A stretch of DNA of 64,000 nt from an uncultured Prevotellaceae bacterium (GCA_947176895.1 CAMWSK010000003.1:1-64000), one strand, 5' to 3'. Numbered from the stretch's first letter, positions 27,117 through 34,730 are shown. Made by a program: numbers and translations. The notes: generated by a model not told the origin, from the letters alone.

Positions 27117-27302
27117 AACGCGAGTTTGATGAATTTCATTTTCTGTAAGATTTCCCACCCCTGAAGCCTCCGGAAAAAACATGTTCATCTTTTTGAAAAA
27201 CGTGTTCATGTTTTTCAAAAAGATGAACATGTTTTCAAAGAAACATTCACATGTGTTTTTTGAAGGCTCTGCAAGCGGCGTCACACACAGCTTGCCTTAT
27301 TG
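27117..27302 (+). repeat. Dispersed four-dyad repeat, copy B (complete, perfect hairpin)
   Basis: 186-bp copy. The left arm starts AACGCGAGTTTGATGAATT. Dyads lie at 27177, 27198, 27219 and a degenerate one at 27241 (spacing 21, 21, 22). The right arm is GAAGGCTCTGCAAGCGGCGT to CTTATTG. Bases 27176-27201 are the exact reverse complement of 27210-27235, a 26-bp stem with loop GTGTTCAT. It lies between divergent bcp and blaI. Confidence 0.85.
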
Positions 27303-27399
27303 TGTTTTTTCGCCCCGTCGCTTCGCCTTACGAAAGACCCTGAAGGAGGCCTAAACCACTTATCGCCCTGCTATTACTAAGAATAAAGGTTAAATACGG

Positions 27400-27435
27400 C
27401 GCAATATTGGGAAATTTCAATATCTAAGTATTGCG
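27400..27435 (+). promoter_or_regulatory. Candidate operator upstream of blaI
   Basis: Nested inverted repeats: CGCAATA (27400-27406) with TATTGCG (27429-27435), and ATATTG (27404-27409) with CAATAT (27418-27423). The position, 55-90 bp before blaI, fits an autoregulated BlaI/MecI-type operator, though the canonical TACA/TGTA half-sites are not seen. Confidence 0.4.
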
Positions 27436-27490
27436 ATATTCGTGAATTATGTTGACCTTCGCCTGTGACAAACAAAACAAGTGAAGGAAA

Positions 27491-27877
27491 ATGAAGCGTA
27501 ACGAGAACATTTTGACCAAGGTGGAGTTTGAGGTGATGAGCATCCTTTGGGATTTGGACAAGCCGGCCTGTGCTTGGGATGTGGTCAATGCATGGGCGGA
27601 GCCTCGCCCTGCCTATACCACTGTGGCCACGTATCTGAAGGTACTCTATGAGAAAGGTTATCTGGACTTCACCAAGACCAAGGGCGAAGGCAAGACACAT
27701 AAATACGTGGCTTTGGTGACGCGTGCGGAATACACCCGCCGCACCATGCAGAACGTGAAGAAGAACTTCTTCGGCGGCAGTCTGAAGTCCATGTTCAGCT
27801 ACTTCGTCCGCGAAGAGAACCTAACGGCCGAGGGGATTCAAGAACTGCTGGCATCCATAGACGAAGCGCAGGAGTGA
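27491..27877 (+). CDS. BlaI/MecI/CopY-family transcriptional repressor
   Basis: A 128-residue winged-helix repressor. LTKVEFEVMSILWDLDKPACAWDVV is the family N-terminus; TTVATYLKVLYEKGYLDFTKTKGEGKTHKYVA is the recognition helix and wing. The C-terminal half is the dimerisation region, which in BlaI is cleaved after signal reception. It is 79 bp upstream of an M56 peptidase gene, the BlaR1-type partner, so the pair is a sense-and-derepress module. The usual target, a beta-lactamase, is absent from this window. Confidence 0.93.
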   Translation: MKRNENILTKVEFEVMSILWDLDKPACAWDVVNAWAEPRPAYTTVATYLKVLYEKGYLDFTKTKGEGKTHKYVALVTRAEYTRRTMQNVKKNFFGGSLKSMFSYFVREENLTAEGIQELLASIDEAQE

Positions 27878-27956
27878 CCTTCCTGTTCGCTATACCATAT
27901 TATATATAATACAAGGCCGTGTGCCTTTATTCCACAACCATCAACCTGATACAGCC

Positions 27957-29447
27957 ATGACAGAACCGTTATTCCTTTATTCCATCCGTTCGGCTTTGGT
28001 GCTGGCGCTGCTTTATATTCCTTATATGCTCCTGCTCCGGAAGGAGAGCTTTTTCCGCCTGAACCGCATGATTCTGCTGCTCATCCTGCTGCTGTCGCTG
28101 GTGTTGCCTGCGTTGGACATCCATCATCTGGCTTGGGAGGGTCTTGCACCTGTGCAGACCGTTCTGCGTCCTTCTGCCGCTGAGGGCGATGTGAGTCCGG
28201 CAACAGCCGTCTTGCTGCCCGAGGTGACTGTGCACCCGGGTGTCGAAACTGCCGCTTCCCGGTCCCCGTGGCAGTGGCTGTCCGTGCTCTTTGTTTTGGT
28301 GATGTCGGGCGTGGCCCTGTGGCATGTGTACCAAGTGGCGCGGATGGGTGTGGTGGTGAGGCGGGGAAGCCTGTGGCATCAGACGCGGGACCGGGTGCAT
28401 ATCTATTGCCATGCCGATGAGGTGTCGCCGTATAGTTGGATGGGTTCTGTGGTCATCAGTGAGCGCGACTATCGCGAGAACGGCCGCGAGATTCTGTTGC
28501 ACGAGATGGCCCACGTTCGTGCCCGTCATTCTTGGGATTTGCTGTTCCTGGCTTTGGTGCAGACGTTGCAGTGGTGGAATCCCTTGGTCTATATCTTGGG
28601 AGGCAGCCTGCGCGATGTGCATGAATACCAGGCCGACGACAGCGTCCTGCGTCAGGGCGTGTCGGCCCGTGCCTATCAGTTGTTGCTAATAAAAAAAGTT
28701 GTTGGCTCCGGTTCCTACGCTTTCGCCAACAACTTCGACCATAGTTTAATTATAAAACGTATCACTATGATGCAAAAATCAAAATCAAGCAAGTGGATGT
28801 GCGGCAAAGTGCTGTATATCCTGCCCGTGGCAACGCTCGCACTCAGTGCCTTTGCCACCGCCGGTCCCTCACGCTCAGCTGCGAATCCTAAGGACGAAGT
28901 TAGTACATTAACCTTGAACGGGCAAGCAAAAGCGCGGGAAAGTGCCACTGCGGCCCTGCAATCGGCCGACAGCACGCTGCAAAGCATCAAGGCCTCCGCC
29001 GATTATTGCGAGAATCCCGCCGTGAAGCCCCATTTCCCGGGAGAAGACCATGCGATATGGGAGTTCATAGGAAGAACCGCACGTTATCCGGCTGTAGCCC
29101 GGGATAATGGTGTACAGGGCATTGTGATTGTAGATTTCCTTGTGGGAAAGGACGGCACCATCAGCGATGTGCATGTCATGATTGGAAAAGATAGAAAGAA
29201 GGAGCACACGGCCACAACACTGCGTGGAGTGATGATGACAGCTTCTCCCAAGGACAGTACGGCCTGGACCAAGGGACAAACAGGGGATGAAAAGGCCGCC
29301 AATCAGGCCGGCGTGGATGCCATTAAGGCGGAGGCCGTAAGAATTGTAAAGACTATGCCCCAATGGGTGCCGGGATACAAGGATAAGGCCAAGACCCAGC
29401 CTTGTATTACGCCCATGCGGATTCCCGTCACGTTCCGCTTGAATTGA
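27957..29447 (+). CDS. M56 (BlaR1-like) membrane metallopeptidase with TonB C-terminal domain
   Basis: A 496-residue membrane protein. N-terminal hydrophobic segments (about 8-28, 36-54, 104-124) precede a cytoplasmic zinc-peptidase motif, HEMAH at 182-186, in ILLHEMAHVRARHSWD. Another hydrophobic segment follows near residue 285. The periplasmic C-terminus (about 375-495), with ARYPAVARDNGVQGIVIVDF and a final MRIPVTFRL, is a TonB_C domain in place of the penicillin-binding sensor of BlaR1. It would sense an envelope signal and cleave the adjacent BlaI-type repressor; the signal is unknown. The ATG at 27957 gives the natural N-terminus. Confidence 0.88.
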   Translation: MTEPLFLYSIRSALVLALLYIPYMLLLRKESFFRLNRMILLLILLLSLVLPALDIHHLAWEGLAPVQTVLRPSAAEGDVSPATAVLLPEVTVHPGVETAASRSPWQWLSVLFVLVMSGVALWHVYQVARMGVVVRRGSLWHQTRDRVHIYCHADEVSPYSWMGSVVISERDYRENGREILLHEMAHVRARHSWDLLFLALVQTLQWWNPLVYILGGSLRDVHEYQADDSVLRQGVSARAYQLLLIKKVVGSGSYAFANNFDHSLIIKRITMMQKSKSSKWMCGKVLYILPVATLALSAFATAGPSRSAANPKDEVSTLTLNGQAKARESATAALQSADSTLQSIKASADYCENPAVKPHFPGEDHAIWEFIGRTARYPAVARDNGVQGIVIVDFLVGKDGTISDVHVMIGKDRKKEHTATTLRGVMMTASPKDSTAWTKGQTGDEKAANQAGVDAIKAEAVRIVKTMPQWVPGYKDKAKTQPCITPMRIPVTFRLN

Positions 29448-29472
29448 CGGTGTGTGAGAATCTTTAAAGTTA

Positions 29473-29512
29473 AAGGCCACCTTCCTGCGTTTCATTGTGG
29501 GAGGGTGGCCTT
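29473..29512 (+). terminator. Terminator of blaI-M56
   Basis: AAGGCCACC (29473-29481) and GGTGGCCTT (29504-29512) pair, with an inner TCC/GGA extension; GGTCTTTG follows. It is 26 bp beyond the M56 stop. Confidence 0.75.
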
Positions 29513-29623
29513 GGTCTTTGATGCGTGTTCTTGGGACAGGTCTAACTATTTGCTGCGGAATTTAATAAGAACCGCCACCGATGGGGCGGAAGGATAGGGA
29601 AACCGGTGCTTGTAATAATTTTA

Positions 29624-29666
29624 TTAGTAATAACGTTGTTAGTAATAAAGTTGTTGTTTATCTTTG
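29624..29666 (+). promoter_or_regulatory. Promoter with tandem 15-bp repeat before the AAA ATPase gene
   Basis: TATCTTTG (29659-29666) preceded after 20 bp by TTG (29636-29638) forms a promoter. Overlapping it, TTAGTAATAACGTTG (29624-29638) and TTAGTAATAAAGTTG (29639-29653) are head-to-tail copies with one difference, possibly a regulator-binding site. Confidence 0.5.
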
Positions 29667-29687
29667 CATCAGGAATCATATTTGAAG

Positions 29688-30821
29688 ATGATGGAGAACA
29701 AGCCATTTGTGTTCGGTGTTGCCACATCGGGCGATAATTTCACTGACCGGGAGAAAGAAACGGAACGGCTGTTGCTGAATTTCCGGCATGGGGTGAATAC
29801 GGTGCTGATTTCGCCCCGTCGCTGGGGGAAAACTTCTCTGGTGCAGAAAGCGTGCCGTCTGGCACAGTCTGAAAAACTGAAAATCGTTTATCTTGATATT
29901 TTCTCGTGTCGCAGCGACAGGGATTTCTATGATGCCTTTGCTTCTGCCGTTCTCAAACAGACTTCCTCGAAGATGGACGAGTGGCTGGAGAACATCAGAT
30001 TATTTCTTTCCCGCATCAGTCCCAAAATCTCAATGGGCCCCGACCCGATGACGGATTTCTCCATATCGCTTGAAATGAATCCCCAAAGCAACGATATTGA
30101 CGAGATTCTGCAGCTTCCCGAGAAAATTGCGCAGAGGAAAGGTTGCAATATCGTAGTTTGCATCGACGAGTTCCAGCAGATTGCCGAGTTTAAGGATTCC
30201 AAGGCTTTCCAGAAACGGCTGCGCACGGTGTGGCAACTGCAAAAGTCGGTATCTTATTGTCTCTTCGGCAGTAAAAAGCATTTGATGAACGAGCTGTTCG
30301 AGAAGAGGAGTCTTCCGTTTTACAAGTTCGGCGATGCCATTTATTTACAGAAGATAGGAACGGTTGACTGGGTCGACTACATTTGCGGTCGTTTCGAGGC
30401 TACGGGAAAGCAGATTTCAACCGAATTGGCTGAAAGGATATGTCAAAGAGTGGATAACCACTCTTCGTATGTGCAGCAATTGGCATGGCTGGTATGGATT
30501 CACACGGATAAGATGGCCACGGAACAGGATTTCGAGGCGGCATTTCAAGATATTGTTGACCAGAATACTCCATTGTTTGAAAAACAGACCGAGAGCCTTA
30601 CCACGTATCAGATGAATTTTCTGCGGGCCATTATAGACGGTGTCCATAGTGAGTTCACCACGCAAGAGGTCTTGCAGAAATATCAGCTTGGCTCTTCGGC
30701 CAATGTCAGCATCGTAAAACGTGCATTGGTCAAGAAAGAGCTTGTAGATATCGAAAAGCGTCGGGCGGTCATCCCCGATCCCGTCTTGAAGGTGTGGTTA
30801 AAACGTGAATTGGGAGCATAA
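29688..30821 (+). CDS. AAA+ ATPase of the archaeal-type (ATPase_2) family
   Basis: A 377-residue P-loop protein. PFVFGVATSGDNFTDREKE opens it, Walker A is SPRRWGKTSL near residue 42, Walker B is IVVCIDEFQQI near 155, and SYCLFGSKKHLM is the sensor-like strand. A C-terminal winged-helix (TTQEVLQKYQLGSSANVSIVKRALVKKELVDIEKRRAVI) follows. These features fit the 'archaeal ATPase' STAND-like family, multi-copy in Bacteroidota, often near mobile or defence genes and of unknown biochemical role. The start at 29688 lies 21 bp after a good -7 box. Confidence 0.85.
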   Translation: MMENKPFVFGVATSGDNFTDREKETERLLLNFRHGVNTVLISPRRWGKTSLVQKACRLAQSEKLKIVYLDIFSCRSDRDFYDAFASAVLKQTSSKMDEWLENIRLFLSRISPKISMGPDPMTDFSISLEMNPQSNDIDEILQLPEKIAQRKGCNIVVCIDEFQQIAEFKDSKAFQKRLRTVWQLQKSVSYCLFGSKKHLMNELFEKRSLPFYKFGDAIYLQKIGTVDWVDYICGRFEATGKQISTELAERICQRVDNHSSYVQQLAWLVWIHTDKMATEQDFEAAFQDIVDQNTPLFEKQTESLTTYQMNFLRAIIDGVHSEFTTQEVLQKYQLGSSANVSIVKRALVKKELVDIEKRRAVIPDPVLKVWLKRELGA

Positions 30822-31002
30822 TTGAAGAATGATTCGAGATAAAGGTGTATGTTGAGGAAACGAAACGTGCTGACGATGCAGATGAGAACTCTAACTTTCA
30901 AAAATGGAAACAATTTGCACATTTATTGTACAGCAGCATGTGTGGGCATCCAATAATTTTACTTGTTAGTAAATAGTATGCTTATAATTACGGATATTTA
31001 AA

Positions 31003-31742
31003 ATGGAATTTGTCGGATTTATACTCTTTTTTACATTGGCGATTTTCATTAGATTGAAGATGCCTATGTGGAAAGGTAAGTATTCGGAGAAACTTGTTAG
31101 AGACAAAATTTCAGAGTTGCCGGGTGAGTATTTTGTTTTCAATGATCTGCTTTTTAAAAATAATGGTTATTCTACACAAATAGATCATGTTGTTGTTTCG
31201 CCTTATGGAGTATTTGTAATTGAGACAAAAGGCTATAAAGAATGGATATTAGGCGGTGAAAATTCGGAATACTGGACACAGACAATATATAGGAGTCGAT
31301 ACCAATTTATAATCCCATCAAGCAAAATGAGGGACACGTAAGGTTTTTACATTACCTGCTTAGATGTTCTGTGAATATACCTTTCATTCCAATTGTGGTG
31401 TTCAATAATGCTGCTGAATTGAAAGTACATGTTGATAGACATATTGTTATCAATAGGTGTTATTTAATAGAGACTATCTTACGATGTCGGACTCCTGTTC
31501 TTGATAAAGCAACTATTGATTGGATTATTAAAACCATTCAGCAAAAACATTCTATGGCAAGCAAAGATGACTTAAAATGGCATGAAAATAATGTTAAAAG
31601 TCAACAATATAGGAGTAGGAGTCTTATTAGTCAATGTGTTTGTCCTCGATGTGGTGGTCAGATTGTTTTGCGTCAGGGGAAATATGGCTCTTTCTATGGA
31701 TGTTCCAATTATCCTAAATGCAGGTTCACTCTCAATTCATAA
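31003..31742 (+). pseudogene. NERD-domain / topoisomerase-type zinc-finger protein, frameshifted
   Basis: Two frames of one gene. Frame 1 (31003-31341) has an N-terminal membrane segment and the NERD core with nuclease-like residues: STQIDHVVVSPYGVFVIETKGY (Asp, Glu, Lys). It then runs off at about 31306-31308, in a three-T run, and stops. In the frame ending at 31742 the sequence continues as YNPIKQNEGHV, NIPFIPIVVFNNAAELK, and a C4 zinc finger CPRCGGQIVLRQGKYGSFYGC. The break is consistent with loss of one T. An assembly error or slippage would look the same. Intact relatives are thought to act on DNA; the role is unknown. Confidence 0.8.
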
Positions 31743-31903
31743 AGGTAGTGAAGTTTCTTGGTGCAGGGACAGAAGCCGGCTCTTCACACCTGTCTGTTCC
31801 GATATATAAGGTGAGCAACGAGGCTTCCTGTTGAGTAAATTCTTCTAAGAATTGAAAGTTTTTATATCTTCGTATCTATAAACGAAGGTCTTATGTAAAG
31901 ATG

Positions 31904-32602
31904 TTATCGCTTCAGCGCTTTGCGGAAAGCCTCGAACGAGCCTTGCAACCAAGCCAGCTGGTAAGGTTCGACGTGCAGGCTGAAGACGGCCTTCACCTCG
32001 TCCAAGCCGAAGTGGGAGGTGAGCAATGAGGCAAAATTATAGCTGCGCTCGTCCTGTTTTTGTATTAGGAACTTGACTGTCCGTAACAAAAACGGGCGGT
32101 CGTGCTCAAGATAGTTGAGCGTGTGAAACAACACATAGAAGGCCGCATCGCCGTCTTGCCTGAGCAAGAGGCGCACGCGTTGTTGCTCCTCCGCCACCTC
32201 CAAAAGCGTAAACAGACGGATGATTGATTGTGGGTCGTCACCGAACACGGGGAACAGACAAGAGAAAGCCTTTTCCACGTCTACCGCATTTTGACTGATA
32301 CTTTTGCAAAAGAAAGCAAATTCTTGGTTGTCAAACGATACTTTGCCCGATACGGCGGCCTTGAGTAGTGTGACGAGAAAGGCGCGGGAATGGTAGCGCA
32401 CCATTATCCGGGTCAATGCCCAATAGTCTTCCGCTGCCAGTTGCCCCGCCATGAGCGAGGCCAACAGTGGACCTGCGGCACGGAACTGCGCCACGCTAAG
32501 CCCGGAGAAATAGGGTGGGAGGGCGTTCCAATCGCCGGCGGAAAGCAACTGGCGGAGTCGCAACTCTACTTGTGGGTAGGCATGTTTGTGCTGGATAGGC
32601 AT
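31904..32602 (-). CDS. Hypothetical alpha-helical protein
   Basis: A 232-residue protein without signal peptide or membrane segment. Regular amphipathic helices (SVAQFRAAGPLLASLMAGQL, ALTRIMVRYHSRAFLVTLLKAA, VLFHTLNYLEHDRPFLLRTVKFLI) suggest a helical-repeat or all-alpha fold. I do not recognise a family. Base composition is like the core genome, unlike the AT-rich genes around it. It lies just downstream of tRNA-Thr, separated by a terminator. Confidence 0.6.
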   Translation of the reverse strand: MPIQHKHAYPQVELRLRQLLSAGDWNALPPYFSGLSVAQFRAAGPLLASLMAGQLAAEDYWALTRIMVRYHSRAFLVTLLKAAVSGKVSFDNQEFAFFCKSISQNAVDVEKAFSCLFPVFGDDPQSIIRLFTLLEVAEEQQRVRLLLRQDGDAAFYVLFHTLNYLEHDRPFLLRTVKFLIQKQDERSYNFASLLTSHFGLDEVKAVFSLHVEPYQLAWLQGSFEAFRKALKR

Positions 32603-32624
32603 GAGGCTTCCGTTGGTATAAAAT

Positions 32625-32653
32625 AAAAGAGGAAGCCTTACGACCTCCTCTTT
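32625..32653 (-). terminator. Terminator of tRNA-Thr
   Basis: On the minus strand AAAGAGGA pairs with TCCTCTTT and is followed by TATTTTAT. It begins 8 bp after the 3' end of tRNA-Thr. Confidence 0.8.
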
Positions 32654-32660
32654 ACTTTCG

Positions 32661-32734
32661 AGCCTCTTGTCGGATTCGAACCAACGACCCCGAGATTACA
32701 AATCACGTGCTCTGGCCAACTGAGCTAAAGAGGC
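32661..32734 (-). tRNA. tRNA-Thr (anticodon UGU)
   Basis: The minus strand gives a 74-nt tRNA: acceptor GCCTCTT/AAGAGGC, D-arm GCTC-AGTTGGCCA-GAGC, anticodon loop TTTGTAA (anticodon TGT), T-arm GTTGG-TTCGAAT-CCGAC, discriminator T. The anticodon stem CGTGA/TCTCG has one T-T mismatch. CCA is not encoded. Confidence 0.95.
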
Positions 32735-32847
32735 GGGTGGGAAAGCGGTCTATATCGCGCCGCTACAACCAAGTACCCTTGCTGCGGTCAAGCCCTGGGG
32801 GATTCCGAGGGAGCATGCCGTATAGGACTTTCCCATGTTTGCGAGTG

Positions 32848-32879
32848 CAAATATAGGTGTTTTTTTGCATTATGCCAAA
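32848..32879 (-). promoter_or_regulatory. Promoter of tRNA-Thr
   Basis: Minus-strand TTTG (32876-32879), 20 bp, TATATTTG (32848-32855): a full consensus match about 110 bp ahead of the mature tRNA. Confidence 0.65.
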
Positions 32880-32901
32880 TTTTCGGCTTAAATCCTGTAT
32901 T

Positions 32902-32996
32902 TGATGATGTGATGTTTGGCGGAAAACATGTTCATGTTTTTCAAAAATATGTTCATGTTTTGGTCCAAACATGTTCATGTTTATGCGGCCTTATTG
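32902..32996 (+). repeat. Dispersed four-dyad repeat, copy C
   Basis: Dyads at 32924, 32945 and 32967 (AAACATG-TT-CATGTTT, AAATATG-TT-CATGTTT, AAACATG-TT-CATGTTT), preceded at 32902 by a degenerate module keeping only the GATGTTT half. Spacing is 22, 21, 22. CCTTATTG at the right end matches the terminal part of copies B and E; the left arm is worn. It is between divergent tRNA-Thr and the gene at 33676. Confidence 0.75.
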
Positions 32997-33210
32997 CGAT
33001 ATTGATTTTGATTGCTGCGAATTAACGGACATTAACGATTCGCTGAGGCAGATCGGATTCGCTTTCCCCCATTGTCAGTTTGCAATTCCGATTATTTTTA
33101 GTGCCATTATTTAGTTATCGTAAATCAAGTGAATTTCTACCCAGAAAAATGACCATTCTTGTGTTTTGTATTTGTATTTCGTAATTTTCCTACGATAATT
33201 GTGTTTATGG

Positions 33211-33241
33211 TTTGTTGTATAAGGTTTTGTTTGTATCTTTG
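33211..33241 (+). promoter_or_regulatory. Intact promoter ahead of a deleted ATPase gene
   Basis: TTTG (33211-33214), exactly 19 bp, TATCTTTG (33234-33241): an exact consensus match. Directly downstream only a 3' gene fragment remains. Confidence 0.65.
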
Positions 33242-33254
33242 TACTATACAATAT

Positions 33255-33498
33255 TTGGTAAACAGCAACGGAACATTCCAAATGCTCCAGACCACACACG
33301 ACATCAATCTTCTCAACGAGGATTTTATTCGCCGTGATACGATATGGTTCACCGATAAAGACGAACTTGGTGAAACGAAAATTGTGCGCCTGTCTTCTGG
33401 GACTGTATAAGAATCTTTCCCCATACAATGCTTACAAGCAGGGAAAATTGGTAAAGTTGCCGTTCTTGGGTAGCCGGTATATCAACCTGAATGACTAA
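33255..33498 (+). pseudogene. 3' remnant of an AAA15-type ATPase gene
   Basis: One frame reads LQTTHDINLLNEDFIRRDTIWF then TDKDELGETKIVRL, matching the C-terminal 'THD-x-x-LL ... RRDQIWF-x-EKD' segment of AAA15/RloC-like ATPases. After about 33395 the frame changes and a second frame reads LYKNLSPYNAYKQGKLVKLPFLGSRYINLND to a stop at 33498, the typical 'Y-x-x-GKLG-x-LP' end. The Walker A and most of the gene are missing. The family is common in phage-defence contexts. Identification is by eye. Confidence 0.6.
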
Positions 33499-33521
33499 CG
33501 ATTAAATAAAAGTGCACTTTG

Positions 33522-33665
33522 GAAGAAATCACTGCACATATAGGCAAATCAAAGTGAACCATCAAGACCATTACCGTAAATTTGACCGAAAAAGGCATCA
33601 TTGAGCGTAAAAATGGCAAAAGAAACGGTTTTCGGGAGATTAAAACGAATGATTTAAACGGATAA
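33522..33665 (+). pseudogene. Winged-helix C-terminal remnant (RecG-like/AlbA_2 type)
   Basis: The frame reads EEITAHIGKSK, an in-frame TGA, then TIKTITVNLTEKGIIERKNGKRNGFREIK to a stop at 33665. This resembles the final winged helix of AlbA-type ATP-binding transcription regulators ('T-x-x-R-x-L-x-x-L-x-x-KG-I-I-x-R'). No start or upstream domain is present, so it is a decayed fragment. Confidence 0.5.
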
Positions 33666-33675
33666 TTTTTATAAA

Positions 33676-34626
33676 ATGACAAAGATAGACAAAAGCATAA
33701 TCCAAAAGGTAAAGGACAAACTGGGAGTTAATACGGATAATGTTGTTGAGCTACTCAAACTTCTTAGAATCCAGAAAGTAAGTAAGCATCCGGATAAATT
33801 CACAGACAAAATAGCTAAAGAAACCGCACATGAAGAGTTTACTTTATTAAGTAGTCTTTATTCTGACCTCAACTCATACATACAACAATGCCAGGCATCA
33901 GCAACACCAATTCTTGCTGTTAATAATTCTGATATAATTGAATTTAACCATATTAAGGATATTGATGCTAAAGATGTCGAAATTGAACATCTTAAACAAG
34001 AAAATGAATCGTTGAAGTTCAAACTTCAGCAAGAAAAGGAAACAAATGTGGAGTTACATGGAAAGATAGAAGAGCTGTCTAAACAAAGAATCAAATCTAT
34101 CCATGATGAAATTAAGGCTATATATTCACCGAGAAAGACATGGTCCGGAATAGGGCTTGCCGCGATACTTGTTTCATTAACGGCAACATTTCCTGTTGTA
34201 AAAGATTTCCTTAACCAGATAGGTGCAACTTCAGACATTGCTATGGCTGTAATTCGTTTTATTTCATTTGTGACAATTTTTAAATGGTCTCGCTCTTGGG
34301 TTGTTAACAAGGTCGTTGAAAACATTGAATATAAAATTTTAAATAATTCATCTATAAATGGGCTGTTTAATATAAAAACCAAGAATATAAAATATAGCAG
34401 CTCATTGGAATATTATTTCTATGAATCTGATATCGTATCATGTATTGATGAGCAGTTGGCAAGGATTTTTTTTCGTATACTTATGTTTGGTAATTATAAT
34501 AAGATAGTAAAGATACTGACAGAAGATATAATAATCCAATTAGATAGGAAGAACCTTATCAAAAGAACTGAATCGGATGGCTTAAACAAGGTTTTTATCG
34601 TAAAAAGAATGGATTCGGATTTATAA
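33676..34626 (+). CDS. Membrane protein with J-domain-like HPD motif and coiled coil
   Basis: A 316-residue protein, AT-rich, of no family I can name. Residues 22-68 read as a compact J-domain-like unit: LLKLLRIQKVSKHPDKF (HPD at 38-40) then AKETAHEEFTLLSSLYSDL, a helix with the alternation seen after HPD in DnaJ. Residues 98-145 are a coiled coil (EIEHLKQENESLKFKLQQEKE). Two hydrophobic segments (about 156-173 and 186-203) anchor it in the inner membrane, followed by a ~110-residue soluble tail. A J-protein recruiting DnaK to the membrane is the suggested reading, but the helix I pattern is weak. It is followed by a strong terminator. Confidence 0.6.
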   Translation: MTKIDKSIIQKVKDKLGVNTDNVVELLKLLRIQKVSKHPDKFTDKIAKETAHEEFTLLSSLYSDLNSYIQQCQASATPILAVNNSDIIEFNHIKDIDAKDVEIEHLKQENESLKFKLQQEKETNVELHGKIEELSKQRIKSIHDEIKAIYSPRKTWSGIGLAAILVSLTATFPVVKDFLNQIGATSDIAMAVIRFISFVTIFKWSRSWVVNKVVENIEYKILNNSSINGLFNIKTKNIKYSSSLEYYFYESDIVSCIDEQLARIFFRILMFGNYNKIVKILTEDIIIQLDRKNLIKRTESDGLNKVFIVKRMDSDL

Positions 34627-34690
34627 TAATTTATGGGTGTCAAACAAGGTTGATGCATATTAGGGCGTGCGAAAAGAAAAGTAATATTTT

Positions 34691-34730
34691 ACGAGGGCAA
34701 AAGGCGATGATACTTGCCCTCGTTTATTTT
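34691..34730 (+). terminator. Terminator of the HPD-motif gene
   Basis: ACGAGGGCAA (34691-34700) pairs with TTGCCCTCGT (34714-34723); TTATTTTT follows. Confidence 0.88.

Noticed and set aside
27087..27284. Short Phe/Met/Lys-rich frames within the repeats (also at 32763-32978 and 60416-60598) as genes.
   Set aside because: They follow the repeat units, occur on either strand and have no start or ribosome-binding context; better explained as the repeat read in frame.
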